NCBI RefSeq assembly: GCF_042679305.1
Contig: NZ_JBHTMP010000020.1
Span: 1-64,000, forward strand
Origin: Micromonospora_H sonneratiae
GTDB taxonomy: Bacteria; Actinomycetota; Actinomycetes; Mycobacteriales; Micromonosporaceae
DNA: 64,000 bases
Reading direction: 5' to 3'
Each line of letters starts with the position of its first letter. The first letter of the stretch is position 1. Shown here in pieces: positions 33,086 to 41,365 of this stretch. Below the pieces are notes generated by a model. That model saw only the letters and a list, made by a program, of their open reading frames with translations, was not told the origin of the DNA and made no database searches. A program made the position numbers and the translations under genes.

Positions 33086-33441
33086 TCGATGCGGGTAGCC
33101 GCACCGCGCTCGTCGGCCCGATGCAGGGGCGCGGCGACCACGACGCGTGCCTTCAGCGAGGGTAGCCGGACCAACTGGGTCGTTGGCGGGTTGTCACGTA
33201 GACGGTTGCTGCCACCCATCGCCGACCGGGCCCGCTACCGCTGGCGCGTGCCCGGATGGCGGGTGCGCGTGCCCGGATGGCACCTGCGGGTGACCGGACA
33301 GCGGGTGCGGGACCAGCGGGCGTGGTGCGCGAGCGGGGTGGCCAGCAACAGGCAGCGGACCTGTTCGGGCGGAACGTCCGGTGTTACCCGCCGGCCGGCT
33401 CGGACCCTTTCCGCAGGCCAGGACGGGTGTTTCCCGCAGGG
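33086..33441. other. 356-bp gap with a short tandem repeat
   Basis: No supported gene. It lies between the SerB1-like start and the stop of the RsbN-like gene on the same strand, so it should hold the SerB1-like promoter. GCGCGTGCCCGGATGGC occurs twice 18 bp apart (near 33243 and 33261), with related GGGTGCG words around. Confidence 0.5.
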
Positions 33442-34554
33442 CTAGTCGGCGGGCCGGCCGACGATCGGCTCGGTCAGCTTGCTCGGGTCGTGGACCGCCG
33501 GGGTCGGCGGAGGAACGTCCGGCACACCGGGTTGACCGCCCCGTTGCGAATGACCCGGTGCCGGGACCGGCGAGGACTCGGTGTGCCCGCCTGGCCGCTG
33601 GTCCTGCGACGAGCCGCCAGTGGTCTGACCGTTGTGCAGGCTCCGGCCGGTCGGGCAGCTCTGCGGGACCGGACCGAAGACGTCGGTACGGTACGCGGGG
33701 ACCACGCCGCACCGCAGGGTGGACCGCAGTTGGTCGGCCCGCTTCCGTACCGAGTCGAGCAGGGCCAGTGAGGTTTCCGCCCGTTCGCGTTCGGCGAGGG
33801 TCGCCCCTTGGAGCATCTCCAGCGCCTGTTGGCGTTGGCCGTTCAGGAAGACCCCGATGGCGTCGAGCGCAGCCTCGTCGCGCCGCTGTACGGCCGAGGT
33901 GGTGAGCAGCTTCACGCCCTGCCGGATGGCCGCGTCCATGTCGTTGAGTGCGGCGGCGAACCCCTCGGCGTCGCCGCGTACCGCCTCCGCCTCGCTGAGT
34001 CGGGTCCGGGCGAATTCGAGGAACAGCTGTCCACGGCTGAGATCCGAGCTGGCCAGTGCCAGTTGTGCTCGTTCCGTGGAGCGCTTCATGCCGTAGAGGG
34101 CGTCACCGGGCACGGCGTTCTCGCTGGCTGCCGACATTCCGGACAGCGCGATGGCGCCCGCTGCCACACCCACCAGCACGGCTCCCCGTCGACGGGTGGA
34201 GCCCCGCGCAGTTGACTGGCGCAGGCCGACGGTGGGTTGGAGCAGGCTGCGAACGGGTTGCCGGCTCTGGGCGGACCGCTTGGGCGGATTGTCGGCCACC
34301 GGATCCGCGGTGGCAGTCACCCCGATGCCGTCCCGTTCGGCGGTGGCGACCAGCATCGCCCGCAACCCCGTACGGAAATCGGTGTCGACCTCGACCGGCG
34401 GATGCGCGGCGGGTATCCGATGCCCGAGCGCCACCAGCCCCGCGAGGTCCTGGTCGAGGTTGGAACGAACATGGTGGCGACGGCCGCCGTTGGCTTCGTC
34501 GAGAAGTTGCGCGAAGCGCTCGGCGCGCCGGCGGCAAAAGACTGTGTTGTTCAC
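33442..34554 (-). CDS. rsbN: DUF5667 membrane protein, probable anti-sigma factor RsbN
   Basis: 370 aa. The cytoplasmic N-terminus (about 1-140) starts NNTVFCRRRAERFAQLLDEA and includes DTDFRTGLRAMLVATA. A membrane segment at about 142-160 (GAVLVGVAAGAIALSGM) is followed by the DUF5667 domain (SENAVPGDALYGMKRSTERAQ), a helical exported region and a Pro/Gly-rich tail. GTG start at 34554 with GAGGAGG 7 nt upstream. It lies just downstream of a BldN-like sigma gene, the arrangement of bldN-rsbN in Streptomyces, where RsbN restrains the sigma factor at the membrane. The identification rests on position and architecture. Confidence 0.78.
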   Translation of the reverse strand: MNNTVFCRRRAERFAQLLDEANGGRRHHVRSNLDQDLAGLVALGHRIPAAHPPVEVDTDFRTGLRAMLVATAERDGIGVTATADPVADNPPKRSAQSRQPVRSLLQPTVGLRQSTARGSTRRRGAVLVGVAAGAIALSGMSAASENAVPGDALYGMKRSTERAQLALASSDLSRGQLFLEFARTRLSEAEAVRGDAEGFAAALNDMDAAIRQGVKLLTTSAVQRRDEAALDAIGVFLNGQRQQALEMLQGATLAERERAETSLALLDSVRKRADQLRSTLRCGVVPAYRTDVFGPVPQSCPTGRSLHNGQTTGGSSQDQRPGGHTESSPVPAPGHSQRGGQPGVPDVPPPTPAVHDPSKLTEPIVGRPAD

Positions 34555-34911
34555 CGCCGGCACCTCCTCTCGCTGGTCACGGCCATGCGGCCGGCAAGTT
34601 GCCGGTGAGCGCGATGGCGGCTCGGCAGCAGACCCTGGCGGTCGTTGCCGGACCGCGCCGGTCGTAGCCGGATGAGCTGCTCGGCTCTCCGGGCCCGGCG
34701 GGTTGCCGAGGCAATCACACCGGTCGCACCGAGACAAACGGTCGGTAGGGCGGACCGGTTACGGGACGGTAGGTGCAGAATCCCGGACCTTCGGTGGTGT
34801 TGTCGAGAAGCTGACCCGGACCTCGGCGACGCCGTCGAGCACCCGCAGGCGGGAACGCGTACTGGTGCAGGCGGGTGGGAATCCGCCCCGGGCCGGTCCG
34901 GGGAGGTGCCG
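34555..34911. other. 357-bp gap between bldN-like and rsbN-like genes
   Basis: No gene supported. The long gap means rsbN probably has its own promoter; a sigma-BldN-like candidate at 34735-34763 is listed separately. The rest is plain GC-rich sequence. Confidence 0.55.
34735..34763 (-). promoter_or_regulatory. Candidate sigma-BldN-type promoter upstream of rsbN
   Basis: Reading the minus strand, CGTAAC (34763-34758) is followed after 17 bp by CGTTTG (34740-34735). The recognition sequence I recall for Streptomyces sigma-BldN is CGTAAC-N16-CGTTGA, so the -35 is exact, spacing is one longer, and the -10 shares CGTT. It lies about 180 bp upstream of the rsbN-like GTG. Confidence 0.35.
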
Positions 34912-35952
34912 TTACGGCTGGAAGCCCTCGGGTAGCAGCCGGGCCAGGGCGCGGACCGCACGGTACTGCAGAGCCTTGATCGCGCCTTCGTTCTTGCCCA
35001 TGGCCCGAGCCGTCTCCGCGACCGAGAAGCCCTGTAGGAACCGGAGCACGATGCACTCCTGCTGTTCCGGGTTGAGCTGCTTGACCGCGGTCAGCAGCGC
35101 GACGTTGGTGATGTGCTCGACGACCGCTGCCTCGGGGCTGCCTTCGGGTCCCCGGTCCTCCCGGTCGGCGTCGAGTACGTCCCCGGTGGTGACCTCCAGC
35201 CGGTAGCGCCCGGACTTGAAGTGGTCGGCGACGAGGTTCCGGGCGATGGTGACGAGCCAGGCACCGAGGTCCCGTCCCTGCCAGGTGAAGCTGCCGATCC
35301 GTTTGAGGGCCCGCAGGAAGGTGTCGGAGGTCAGGTCCTCGGCCAGCTGTCGGTTGCCGACCCGGAAGTAGACGAAGCGGAAGACGGTGTCGACGTAGCG
35401 GTCGTAGATCAGGCCGAACGCCTCCGCCTCACCTGCCTGGGCCCGTTCGACCAGTGCCCAGACCTCGGTCGCCGGGTCGGAGGGATCCGGGCGACTCGGA
35501 TAACCCGCGGGCGACCGCTCGGGTTCGGTGGGTGCCTCCCTGCTGGCGGGTACCGCCGGCAGGATGGCGGTCTCGGTGTCCGAGGCGCCTGCGGTGCCCG
35601 GGGTGCCCGCACTGCTCGACAGGTCCGGGGTGTCCGGTCGGTCCGGTCTCTCCGGTCGGCTCGCACCGGTGGACGGGTTCGGCTGGGCGGGCATGGTGGG
35701 TCGGGGGGGAACCACCACCCATCCGCCGCCGTTCGGTTTGCTGCCGCCACCCGCCGGTCCGGATCTGGTGCCGGACTCACCGGGGTTCGGCCGGCTCCGG
35801 ATGTGCCGGCCGCCGCCCGAGCCTGCCACGGCGGCCAGGCTCAACACGTCGTCCACCGACGACCGGAGCAGCGTCAGGCCTTCCGTGAGCGTGCTGCGCG
35901 CGTTGTGCGCCGCACGTCCGGACGGCCCTTCGGTGTAGTCGTAAACGGTCAC
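34912..35952 (-). CDS. bldN: BldN-like ECF sigma factor with long N-terminal extension
   Basis: 346 aa. Residues about 165-235 are sigma region 2 (FGLIYDRYVDTVFRFVYFRV, then LAEDLTSDTFLRALKRIGSF) and about 285-340 are region 4 (LNPEQQECIVLRFLQGFSVA and a recognition helix EGAIKALQYRAVRAL). The N-terminal 160 residues are Pro/Ser/Gly-rich; Streptomyces BldN is also made with an N-terminal pro-sequence that is removed, but this one is about twice as long. GTG at 35952 has GGGAGG upstream. BldN controls aerial development in Streptomyces; a morphological role here is inferred. Confidence 0.85.
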   Translation of the reverse strand: MTVYDYTEGPSGRAAHNARSTLTEGLTLLRSSVDDVLSLAAVAGSGGGRHIRSRPNPGESGTRSGPAGGGSKPNGGGWVVVPPRPTMPAQPNPSTGASRPERPDRPDTPDLSSSAGTPGTAGASDTETAILPAVPASREAPTEPERSPAGYPSRPDPSDPATEVWALVERAQAGEAEAFGLIYDRYVDTVFRFVYFRVGNRQLAEDLTSDTFLRALKRIGSFTWQGRDLGAWLVTIARNLVADHFKSGRYRLEVTTGDVLDADREDRGPEGSPEAAVVEHITNVALLTAVKQLNPEQQECIVLRFLQGFSVAETARAMGKNEGAIKALQYRAVRALARLLPEGFQP

Positions 35953-36536
35953 TGGCCCTCCCCAACCCACATCTGCGCCGGCTGGTCCCGGGACTCAGCG
36001 GCGGTAACGGTCCGTGAGTCCGGCCGGACGCGGTCGGCCACGGCTCGGGTGGGGTGCGCCGTTGGACGGCACACACCCCTGAGGTGCTGGTGCAGTGCTC
36101 TGACAGGCACGGCGGCCTCCTCGGGCTGAGGGGTGTCGACTCACGCAAAACGGGTGAGCTGACCCGAGTGATGATAGGGGCAACATCACCCTTGCGTGGC
36201 GAGTCCATTACACAGCGCCAAAGTATTTCCTAAAGCCGCTCGATGGCGCCGCACTATTTGTGCGCTGTCGGGTCTCCGACAGACAGTAGAAAACGCTGCT
36301 CTGGCAGGGGAAACATCTCTGAACACGCCGAAAAGCGGCACGCGTTGGCGTGCCGCTGGGGATCGTGCTATAGGCGCTGTGGCTCGACGTCGAGTCGGCA
36401 GGAGACCGAACTGGGGTGTGCCGTGGCGACTGCGAACGAACCCGCAGCCGGACGTCCCATCGACGAGAGTCCCGCTCACGGTACCGTGGAAGTTGCACGA
36501 AAGTCGAGACTTCGTGAATACGGGGCCAGCCTAGGT
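35953..36536. other. 584-bp divergent regulatory region (bldN-like / acyl-CoA synthetase)
   Basis: No gene supported, although long open frames cross it. It holds a BldD-like box (36167-36190) and a 10-bp perfect hairpin AGCGGCACGC-GTTG-GCGTGCCGCT (36334-36357). The stretch 36190-36330 is visibly less GC-rich than coding sequence, as expected for promoters. A long untranslated leader for bldN is likely. Confidence 0.6.
36167..36190. promoter_or_regulatory. BldD-like operator upstream of the bldN-like gene
   Basis: AGTGA at 36167-36171 and TCACC at 36186-36190, separated by 14 bp, form the inverted half-sites of the BldD consensus AGTGA-N(m)-TCACC known from Streptomyces, where bldN itself is a BldD target with widely spaced half-sites. 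It is 215 bp upstream of the sigma-factor start. Confidence 0.5.
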
Positions 36537-38348
36537 GTGAAGCCCTCGGCTGTGCCAGACTCAGCGACCGTGCAGGACCAAGCCAGCACCCCCGATTCCA
36601 AAGCCGTCCCGCCGACCGCCACCCTCGCCGACCGGGTGCGCCGTGCTGCCGAGGATCGTCCCGCACACCCGGCTCTAGTCTGGCGTGATCAGACGATCAG
36701 TTGGGCCGAACTCGACTTTTCGGTGGATCAGGTCGCCGACACCCTACGGCGTACGGTGCCGGGTCCGCCCGACGGGCAACCGGCCCGGGTGGCCATCGCC
36801 CTGACCAACTCACCCGACTTCGTGGTCACCTTCTTCGCCACCCTGCGGGCCGGACTCGTCGCCGTACCGGTCAACCCGGAATCCACCGCGCGGGAGCTGG
36901 GACACGTGCTGTCGGACTCCGGCGCGGCCCTGCTCGTCTGCACAGAACGGGTCCGGGACCTGGTCGCCGGCCTCGGCCGGGACCTGCCGGCGCTGCGGGC
37001 CGTGCACACCGGTCCGCCGACCGGGGAGCGGCCGACCGATGCGCCCGGTCCCGTAGACCAGCCGGCCTCCCCGCGCGGTCCCGTCGACCAGCTGGCCTCC
37101 CCGCGCGGTCCCGTCGACCAACCGGCCTTCCCGCGCGGTGGCCCCGGCATCGACGATCTCGCCGTACTGCTCTACACCTCGGGTACGGAGGGCCAACCGA
37201 AGGGCGCGATGCTCTCGCACCGGGCACTGCTGGCCAACCACGGGCAGATCGAGCGGATCAGCCCACGGGTGGTGGGACCTGACGACAGGGTCCTGCTGGC
37301 CCTGCCGCTCTTCCACGTGTACGGCCTGAATACGGGACTGGGCTCGGTCGCCTACCACGGTGCCTGTGGGGTGCTGGTCGACCGGTTCGACCCCGCCGCG
37401 ACGCTGGAGGTCATCGCCCGGCAGCGGGTCAGCGTCGTGGTCGGCGTACCCGCGATGTTTCTGGGGTGGTCGGGGCTGCCCGGCCTCGATGCCGCCCTGG
37501 CCCCGGTGCGACTGGCGGTGTGCGGTGCCGCGCCGCTCGAACCGGCCACCTCGGCGCGGTTCAGCGAGGCGGCCGAACGCCCGATCTTCGTTGGGTACGG
37601 CCTGACCGAGACCGCGCCGGTGCTGACCTCGACGTTGGCCAGTACCGAGCCGAAGGCCGGCTCGATCGGTGGGCCGATCCCCGACGTCGAGGTCCGGCTG
37701 GTCGGGCCGACCGGGGAGATCCTCTGGTCCGCCGGCTCGACGGGTCCCGGCGGGTCTTCCGCCACGGCCACCGGCGCGGGTGGCCGAGACGCCGTCGACA
37801 CCGAGACCGACGTCGACGAGCCGGACGTCGAACTCTTCTCGCCGGGCACCGACCCGGGCGAGATCGTGGTACGTGGACCGAACCTCTTCTCCGGCTACTG
37901 GCCGGACGGCCGGGACGGGCCGGACGCCGACGGCTGGTGGGCGACCGGTGACGTCGCCTATGCCGACGCGGACGGGGACCTCCACCTGGTCGACCGGCTG
38001 GGCGAGTTGATCCTGGTGAACGGCTTCAACGTGTATCCCCGCGAGGTCGAGCTGGTGCTCGACGCCCATCCGGCGGTGGTGGAGTCGGCGGTCGTCGGCC
38101 AGCCGGATCCGCGTACCGGCCAGGCCGTCAAGGCGTACGTCGTACGCGTCGACGGCGGTGCGGTCACCGAACCGGAGCTGCTGGGACACTGTGCCCGTAA
38201 CCTGGCCCGGTTCAAGCGCCCCAGCACCGTGGAGTTCGTCACGGCGCTGCCGCACTCGGTGATCGGCAAGGTACGCAAGACCCTGCTCCGGTCGAGCCCG
38301 GCCGAATCGCCCGACACCGCCCCGGAAGGACGACTATCCGATGCCTGA
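36537..38348 (+). CDS. AMP-forming acyl-CoA synthetase (ANL superfamily)
   Basis: 603 aa. It should activate a carboxylic acid as acyl-AMP and pass it to CoA. Motifs: P-loop-like LLYTSGTEGQPKGAMLSH (A3), LPLFHVYGLNTGLG, GYGLTETAPV (A5), WWATGDVAYADADGDLHLVD (A7 Asp), GELILVNGFNVYPREVE, and the catalytic Lys in GKVRKTLLR (A10). A repetitive linker (see 37047-37136) and another Gly/Asp-rich insert near residue 410 interrupt the core. Start uncertain among GTGs at 36537, 36552 and 36570, with no ribosome site. It overlaps the glutaredoxin gene by 8 bp. Confidence 0.9.
   Translation: MKPSAVPDSATVQDQASTPDSKAVPPTATLADRVRRAAEDRPAHPALVWRDQTISWAELDFSVDQVADTLRRTVPGPPDGQPARVAIALTNSPDFVVTFFATLRAGLVAVPVNPESTARELGHVLSDSGAALLVCTERVRDLVAGLGRDLPALRAVHTGPPTGERPTDAPGPVDQPASPRGPVDQLASPRGPVDQPAFPRGGPGIDDLAVLLYTSGTEGQPKGAMLSHRALLANHGQIERISPRVVGPDDRVLLALPLFHVYGLNTGLGSVAYHGACGVLVDRFDPAATLEVIARQRVSVVVGVPAMFLGWSGLPGLDAALAPVRLAVCGAAPLEPATSARFSEAAERPIFVGYGLTETAPVLTSTLASTEPKAGSIGGPIPDVEVRLVGPTGEILWSAGSTGPGGSSATATGAGGRDAVDTETDVDEPDVELFSPGTDPGEIVVRGPNLFSGYWPDGRDGPDADGWWATGDVAYADADGDLHLVDRLGELILVNGFNVYPREVELVLDAHPAVVESAVVGQPDPRTGQAVKAYVVRVDGGAVTEPELLGHCARNLARFKRPSTVEFVTALPHSVIGKVRKTLLRSSPAESPDTAPEGRLSDA
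37047..37136. repeat. Three 30-bp in-frame repeats in the acyl-CoA synthetase gene
   Basis: Three adjacent 30-bp units (37047-37076, 37077-37106, 37107-37136) encode GPVDQPASPR, GPVDQLASPR and GPVDQPAFPR, placed just before the AMP-binding P-loop. They look like a recent expansion of a surface linker. Confidence 0.92.
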
Positions 38349-38607
38349 CCAGCCCCGACTCACCCTGATCACCCGACCCGGCTGCCACCTCTGCGACGTT
38401 GCGAAGGAGGCGATGGACCGGGTGGTGGCGGCCACCGGGGACCAGTGGGTGGAGGTGGACGTCACCGGTGATCTCGAACTGGAGCGGGACTACGGCGATC
38501 GCCTGCCGGTCGTACTGCTCGACGGCCGGGAACACGGCTACTGGCGGGTCGAGGAGGAGCGACTGCTGCGGGATTTGCAGGAGTCCCGGGGGCAAGTAGG
38601 GTCCTGA
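38341..38607 (+). CDS. Glutaredoxin-like thioredoxin-fold protein
   Basis: 88 aa. LTLITRPGCHLCDVAKEAM has the C-x2-C redox pair (Cys15, Cys18) at the start of helix 1; DRLPVVLLDGREHGYWRV has the cis-Pro loop. This is the DUF836-type glutaredoxin group and the counterpart of mycobacterial Rv0508 (from memory), close upstream of hemA. Without glutathione in actinobacteria, mycothiol or a reductase may be the partner. It overlaps the acyl-CoA synthetase gene by 8 bp and is one base from the HAD gene, so the three genes form one operon. Confidence 0.92.
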   Translation: MPDQPRLTLITRPGCHLCDVAKEAMDRVVAATGDQWVEVDVTGDLELERDYGDRLPVVLLDGREHGYWRVEEERLLRDLQESRGQVGS

Positions 38608-38608
38608 G

Positions 38609-39301
38609 ATGGACCCCGTACGCACCCACCTCGTCTGGGACTGGAACGGCACCCTCCTCGACGATCTGAGTCTGGTCGTCGCCTCGACCAACGCGGTCTT
38701 CCGTCGGATGGGTGGCGCGGCCATCTCCGCCGAGGAGCAGCGGGCCCGGTTCCGCCGCCCGATCGCGGACTACTACGCCGACGTGCTGGGCCGTCCGGTG
38801 TCGCTGGACGAGTTCGACCGGCTCGACGGCATCTTCCACGACACGTACCGGCTCGGCATGGCCACCTGCCAGTTGGCGGTCGACGCCAGCGCGGCGATCG
38901 GGGCCTGGCCCGGCTCACAGTCGCTGCTGTCCATGTGGTTCCACGACGAGTTGGTGCCGGCCGTCGAGACGTACGGGCTGACCGGCATGTTCAACCGGGT
39001 CGACGGCCTACGGACCACCGTCGGTGGCGGTCACAAGGCCGCCCATCTGGCGCGTCACCTGGCCGAACTGGGCATCGACGGTCGGTCGGTGGTGCTGATC
39101 GGCGACACCCTCGACGACGCCGAGGCGGCGGCGTCGGTGGGGGCGGGCTGTGTCCTCTACACGGGTGGCATCACCCACCCGGACCGGCTGCGCGCCTACG
39201 GACTTCCGGTCGCCGACACGCTGGCCGAGGCGGTCCGCCTGGCCGGGGTGGGAAACCAGCCGACCCCGGCGGACACCGGGAGGGTGGAGCCGGCCCGGTA
39301 G
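38609..39301 (+). CDS. HAD family hydrolase (phosphoglycolate phosphatase-like)
   Basis: 230 aa. Motif I is LVWDWNGTLLDD with both aspartates. A helical cap (about 25-90) follows. Motif III Lys is in GGGHKAAHLARHL and motif IV is VVLIGDTLDDAEAA. A small-molecule phosphatase of the Gph type is likely; substrate unknown. It begins one base after the glutaredoxin stop and ends 49 bp from the convergent response-regulator gene. Confidence 0.9.
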   Translation: MDPVRTHLVWDWNGTLLDDLSLVVASTNAVFRRMGGAAISAEEQRARFRRPIADYYADVLGRPVSLDEFDRLDGIFHDTYRLGMATCQLAVDASAAIGAWPGSQSLLSMWFHDELVPAVETYGLTGMFNRVDGLRTTVGGGHKAAHLARHLAELGIDGRSVVLIGDTLDDAEAAASVGAGCVLYTGGITHPDRLRAYGLPVADTLAEAVRLAGVGNQPTPADTGRVEPAR

Positions 39302-39350
39302 TGCGGAACCGCCCGGGTGGCGGGAGCCCCAACCGGTGGAGCAGGGCGGG

Positions 39351-40016
39351 TCAGCCCTGTAGATAGGCCAGCACGGCCAGCACCCGCCGGTGCTGCTCCT
39401 CGTCCGGGGGGAGCTGCAACTTCGTGAAGATGTTGCGTACGTGCTTCTCCACCGCTCCGTCGCTGACCACCAGGGCCCGGGCGATGGCGGTGTTGGACCG
39501 CCCCTCGGCCATCAACCCCAGCACCTCGCGTTCCCTGGGGGTCAGCTCCCGCAGCGGATCGTCGCGGCGACGACGGACGAGCAACTGGCTGACCACCTCC
39601 GGGTCCAGTACGGTGCCGCCCGAGGCGACCCGCCGTACCGCGTCGAGGAACTCGTCGATGGCCGCCACCCGGTCCTTGAGCAGGTAACCGATCCCGCCGC
39701 CGGAGGACCCGCCGGAGGGTTTGACGGTGGCCAGCAGGTCATCGGCGTAGGACACCTCGACGTACTGGGAGAGGACCAGGATCGGCGTACGCGGCACCAG
39801 TCGCCGGGCCTCCACCGCCGCCCGTAGCCCCTCGTCGGTGTGGGACGGTGGCATCCGGACGTCGACGATCGACACGTCCGGACGGTGGGCGACCACGGCC
39901 TCGACCAGGGCGGTTCCGTCCCCGACCGCAGCCACCACCTCGTGGCCGTTCTCGGTCAGCAGGCGGACGATGCCCTCCCGGAGGAGGACCGCGTCGTCGG
40001 CGATTACTACACGCAT
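39351..40016 (-). CDS. NarL/LuxR-family response regulator
   Basis: 221 aa. The receiver domain has paired Asp at 7-8 (VIADDAVLLREG), the phospho-acceptor Asp in VSIVDVRMPPSHTDEGL, and a conserved Lys in YLLKDRV. The C-terminal LuxR HTH is LTPREREVLGLMAEGRSNTA then VEKHVRNIFTKL. It begins at the ATG at 40016. It is transcribed with the sensor kinase 56 bp upstream and is its evident partner. An insert with SGGSSGGG precedes the conserved Lys. Targets unknown. Confidence 0.94.
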   Translation of the reverse strand: MRVVIADDAVLLREGIVRLLTENGHEVVAAVGDGTALVEAVVAHRPDVSIVDVRMPPSHTDEGLRAAVEARRLVPRTPILVLSQYVEVSYADDLLATVKPSGGSSGGGIGYLLKDRVAAIDEFLDAVRRVASGGTVLDPEVVSQLLVRRRRDDPLRELTPREREVLGLMAEGRSNTAIARALVVSDGAVEKHVRNIFTKLQLPPDEEQHRRVLAVLAYLQG

Positions 40017-40072
40017 GGGTCCGTTGTCTACCACCTCGTCAGCCCACATTCCACCGCTACCGGTGGGACCGG

Positions 40073-41365
40073 TCAGCATGGCAGTTCGGCGCGGATCTGG
40101 GTGGGGCCACCATCCGGGCTGATCACGGTGAGGGTGCCGCTGTTCGCCCGTACCCGGTCGGCGAGCCCGGCCAGGCCGTGGCCCTTGGAGATGTGGGCAC
40201 CCCCGTGGCCGTCGTCGGCCACCACGATGTCGAGCTGCCCGTCGGTACGGGTCACGGTCAGCCAGCACTCGGTGGCCCGGCTGTGCTTGGCGACGTTGGC
40301 CAGGGCCTCGGCGACGACGAAGTACGCGGTGCTCTCGACGGCCGGGTCGAGGCGGCCGTCCGGAGTGCCCAACTGCGGGTCGACGGTCAGCTCGATCGGG
40401 ACGACCCCCCGCCCGGCGAGCGCGGCCAGGGCACTGGGCAGTCCCCGGTCGACCAGGATCGGCGGTGCGATGCCCCGGGAGAGGGCACGCAGTTCGGCGA
40501 GGGTGTCCCGGGTCTGGGCGAGCGCCTCGTCGAGGGTCTGCCGGGCCGCGTCCGGGTTGACGGCGAGTTGCTGCTGGGCCCGGCCGAGATCCATGGCGAG
40601 GCGGACCAGCCGTTGTTGCGGGCCGTCGTGGATGTCCCGTTCGAGCCGGCGCAGTGCGGTGGCCTCGGCGGAGGCAGCGGCCCGTTTCTGCTCCTCGAGC
40701 ACGGTGATCCGGTTGCGCATCTCGGCCACACCGGTGAGCAGTGCCCGGCCGAAGCGGGCCTTGAGCAGGGCGCAGCCGCGTACCACGATCGGGAGGGTGA
40801 GCAGGAAGAACAGCCCGAACGCGGTGTTCAGCCCGATTCGGGCACCGGCCGAGTCGCCGAGGCCGAGCAGTTCGCTGAGCTCGACGTTCTCCTCGTGGAA
40901 CGGGAGCAGCCAGTCGTAGGTCCAGTAGAGCGAGCCGATGATCGCGCCGGCCCACCAGACCACGGTGACGACGAAGCTGAAGACCGAGACAACCAGGTCG
41001 AGGCAGCCATGGGCCAGGTCGAGCCAGGACTGGACGTCGGTGATCGTGGCGAAGATCCGCCGCCAGGTGCTGGCTCCCGGTTCGGCGTCGCGGTACGTCG
41101 GGCGGACCCGGGGTTGCCGCAGCACCGGGGCCATCCGTAGCCGCTCGACGTCGGCCCAGAACCGGGCCGCCCGGAGGGTGCCGGCCAGGACCGGCAGGCC
41201 GATGACGGTCACCGCGAGGCCCGCCCCCGCGGCCAGGCCGACGATGAGCACGACGAAGCTGGCCAGCGCCAGTGGGAATCCGACGAGTACGTATCCGGAG
41301 TCGACCCGTAGTTGGCGCAGGATGCCTCGGCTGCCGGCCCTGACGGTGGCGGTTGGGGTGGTCAT
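40073..41365 (-). CDS. NarL-type sensor histidine kinase with PF13796-like sensor
   Basis: 430 aa. Four hydrophobic segments in a membrane sensor domain (about 28-62 and 122-200) are of the putative-sensor type common in actinobacteria. A coiled-coil MRNRITVLEEQKRAAASAEA leads into a HisKA_3 box RRLERDIHDGPQQRLV with the phospho-accepting His. The HATPase domain has VVAEALANVAKHS and VADDGHGGA...GHGLAGLADRV. No large extracellular loop, so the signal is probably in the membrane. Partner of the regulator at 39351-40016. Confidence 0.93.
   Translation of the reverse strand: MTTPTATVRAGSRGILRQLRVDSGYVLVGFPLALASFVVLIVGLAAGAGLAVTVIGLPVLAGTLRAARFWADVERLRMAPVLRQPRVRPTYRDAEPGASTWRRIFATITDVQSWLDLAHGCLDLVVSVFSFVVTVVWWAGAIIGSLYWTYDWLLPFHEENVELSELLGLGDSAGARIGLNTAFGLFFLLTLPIVVRGCALLKARFGRALLTGVAEMRNRITVLEEQKRAAASAEATALRRLERDIHDGPQQRLVRLAMDLGRAQQQLAVNPDAARQTLDEALAQTRDTLAELRALSRGIAPPILVDRGLPSALAALAGRGVVPIELTVDPQLGTPDGRLDPAVESTAYFVVAEALANVAKHSRATECWLTVTRTDGQLDIVVADDGHGGAHISKGHGLAGLADRVRANSGTLTVISPDGGPTQIRAELPC

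Noticed and set aside
33086..33441. A Trp/Arg/Val-rich plus-strand peptide gene across the tandem repeats
   Set aside because: No ribosome site, opposite to the local gene direction, and the apparent repeats in the peptide come directly from an 18-bp DNA duplication.
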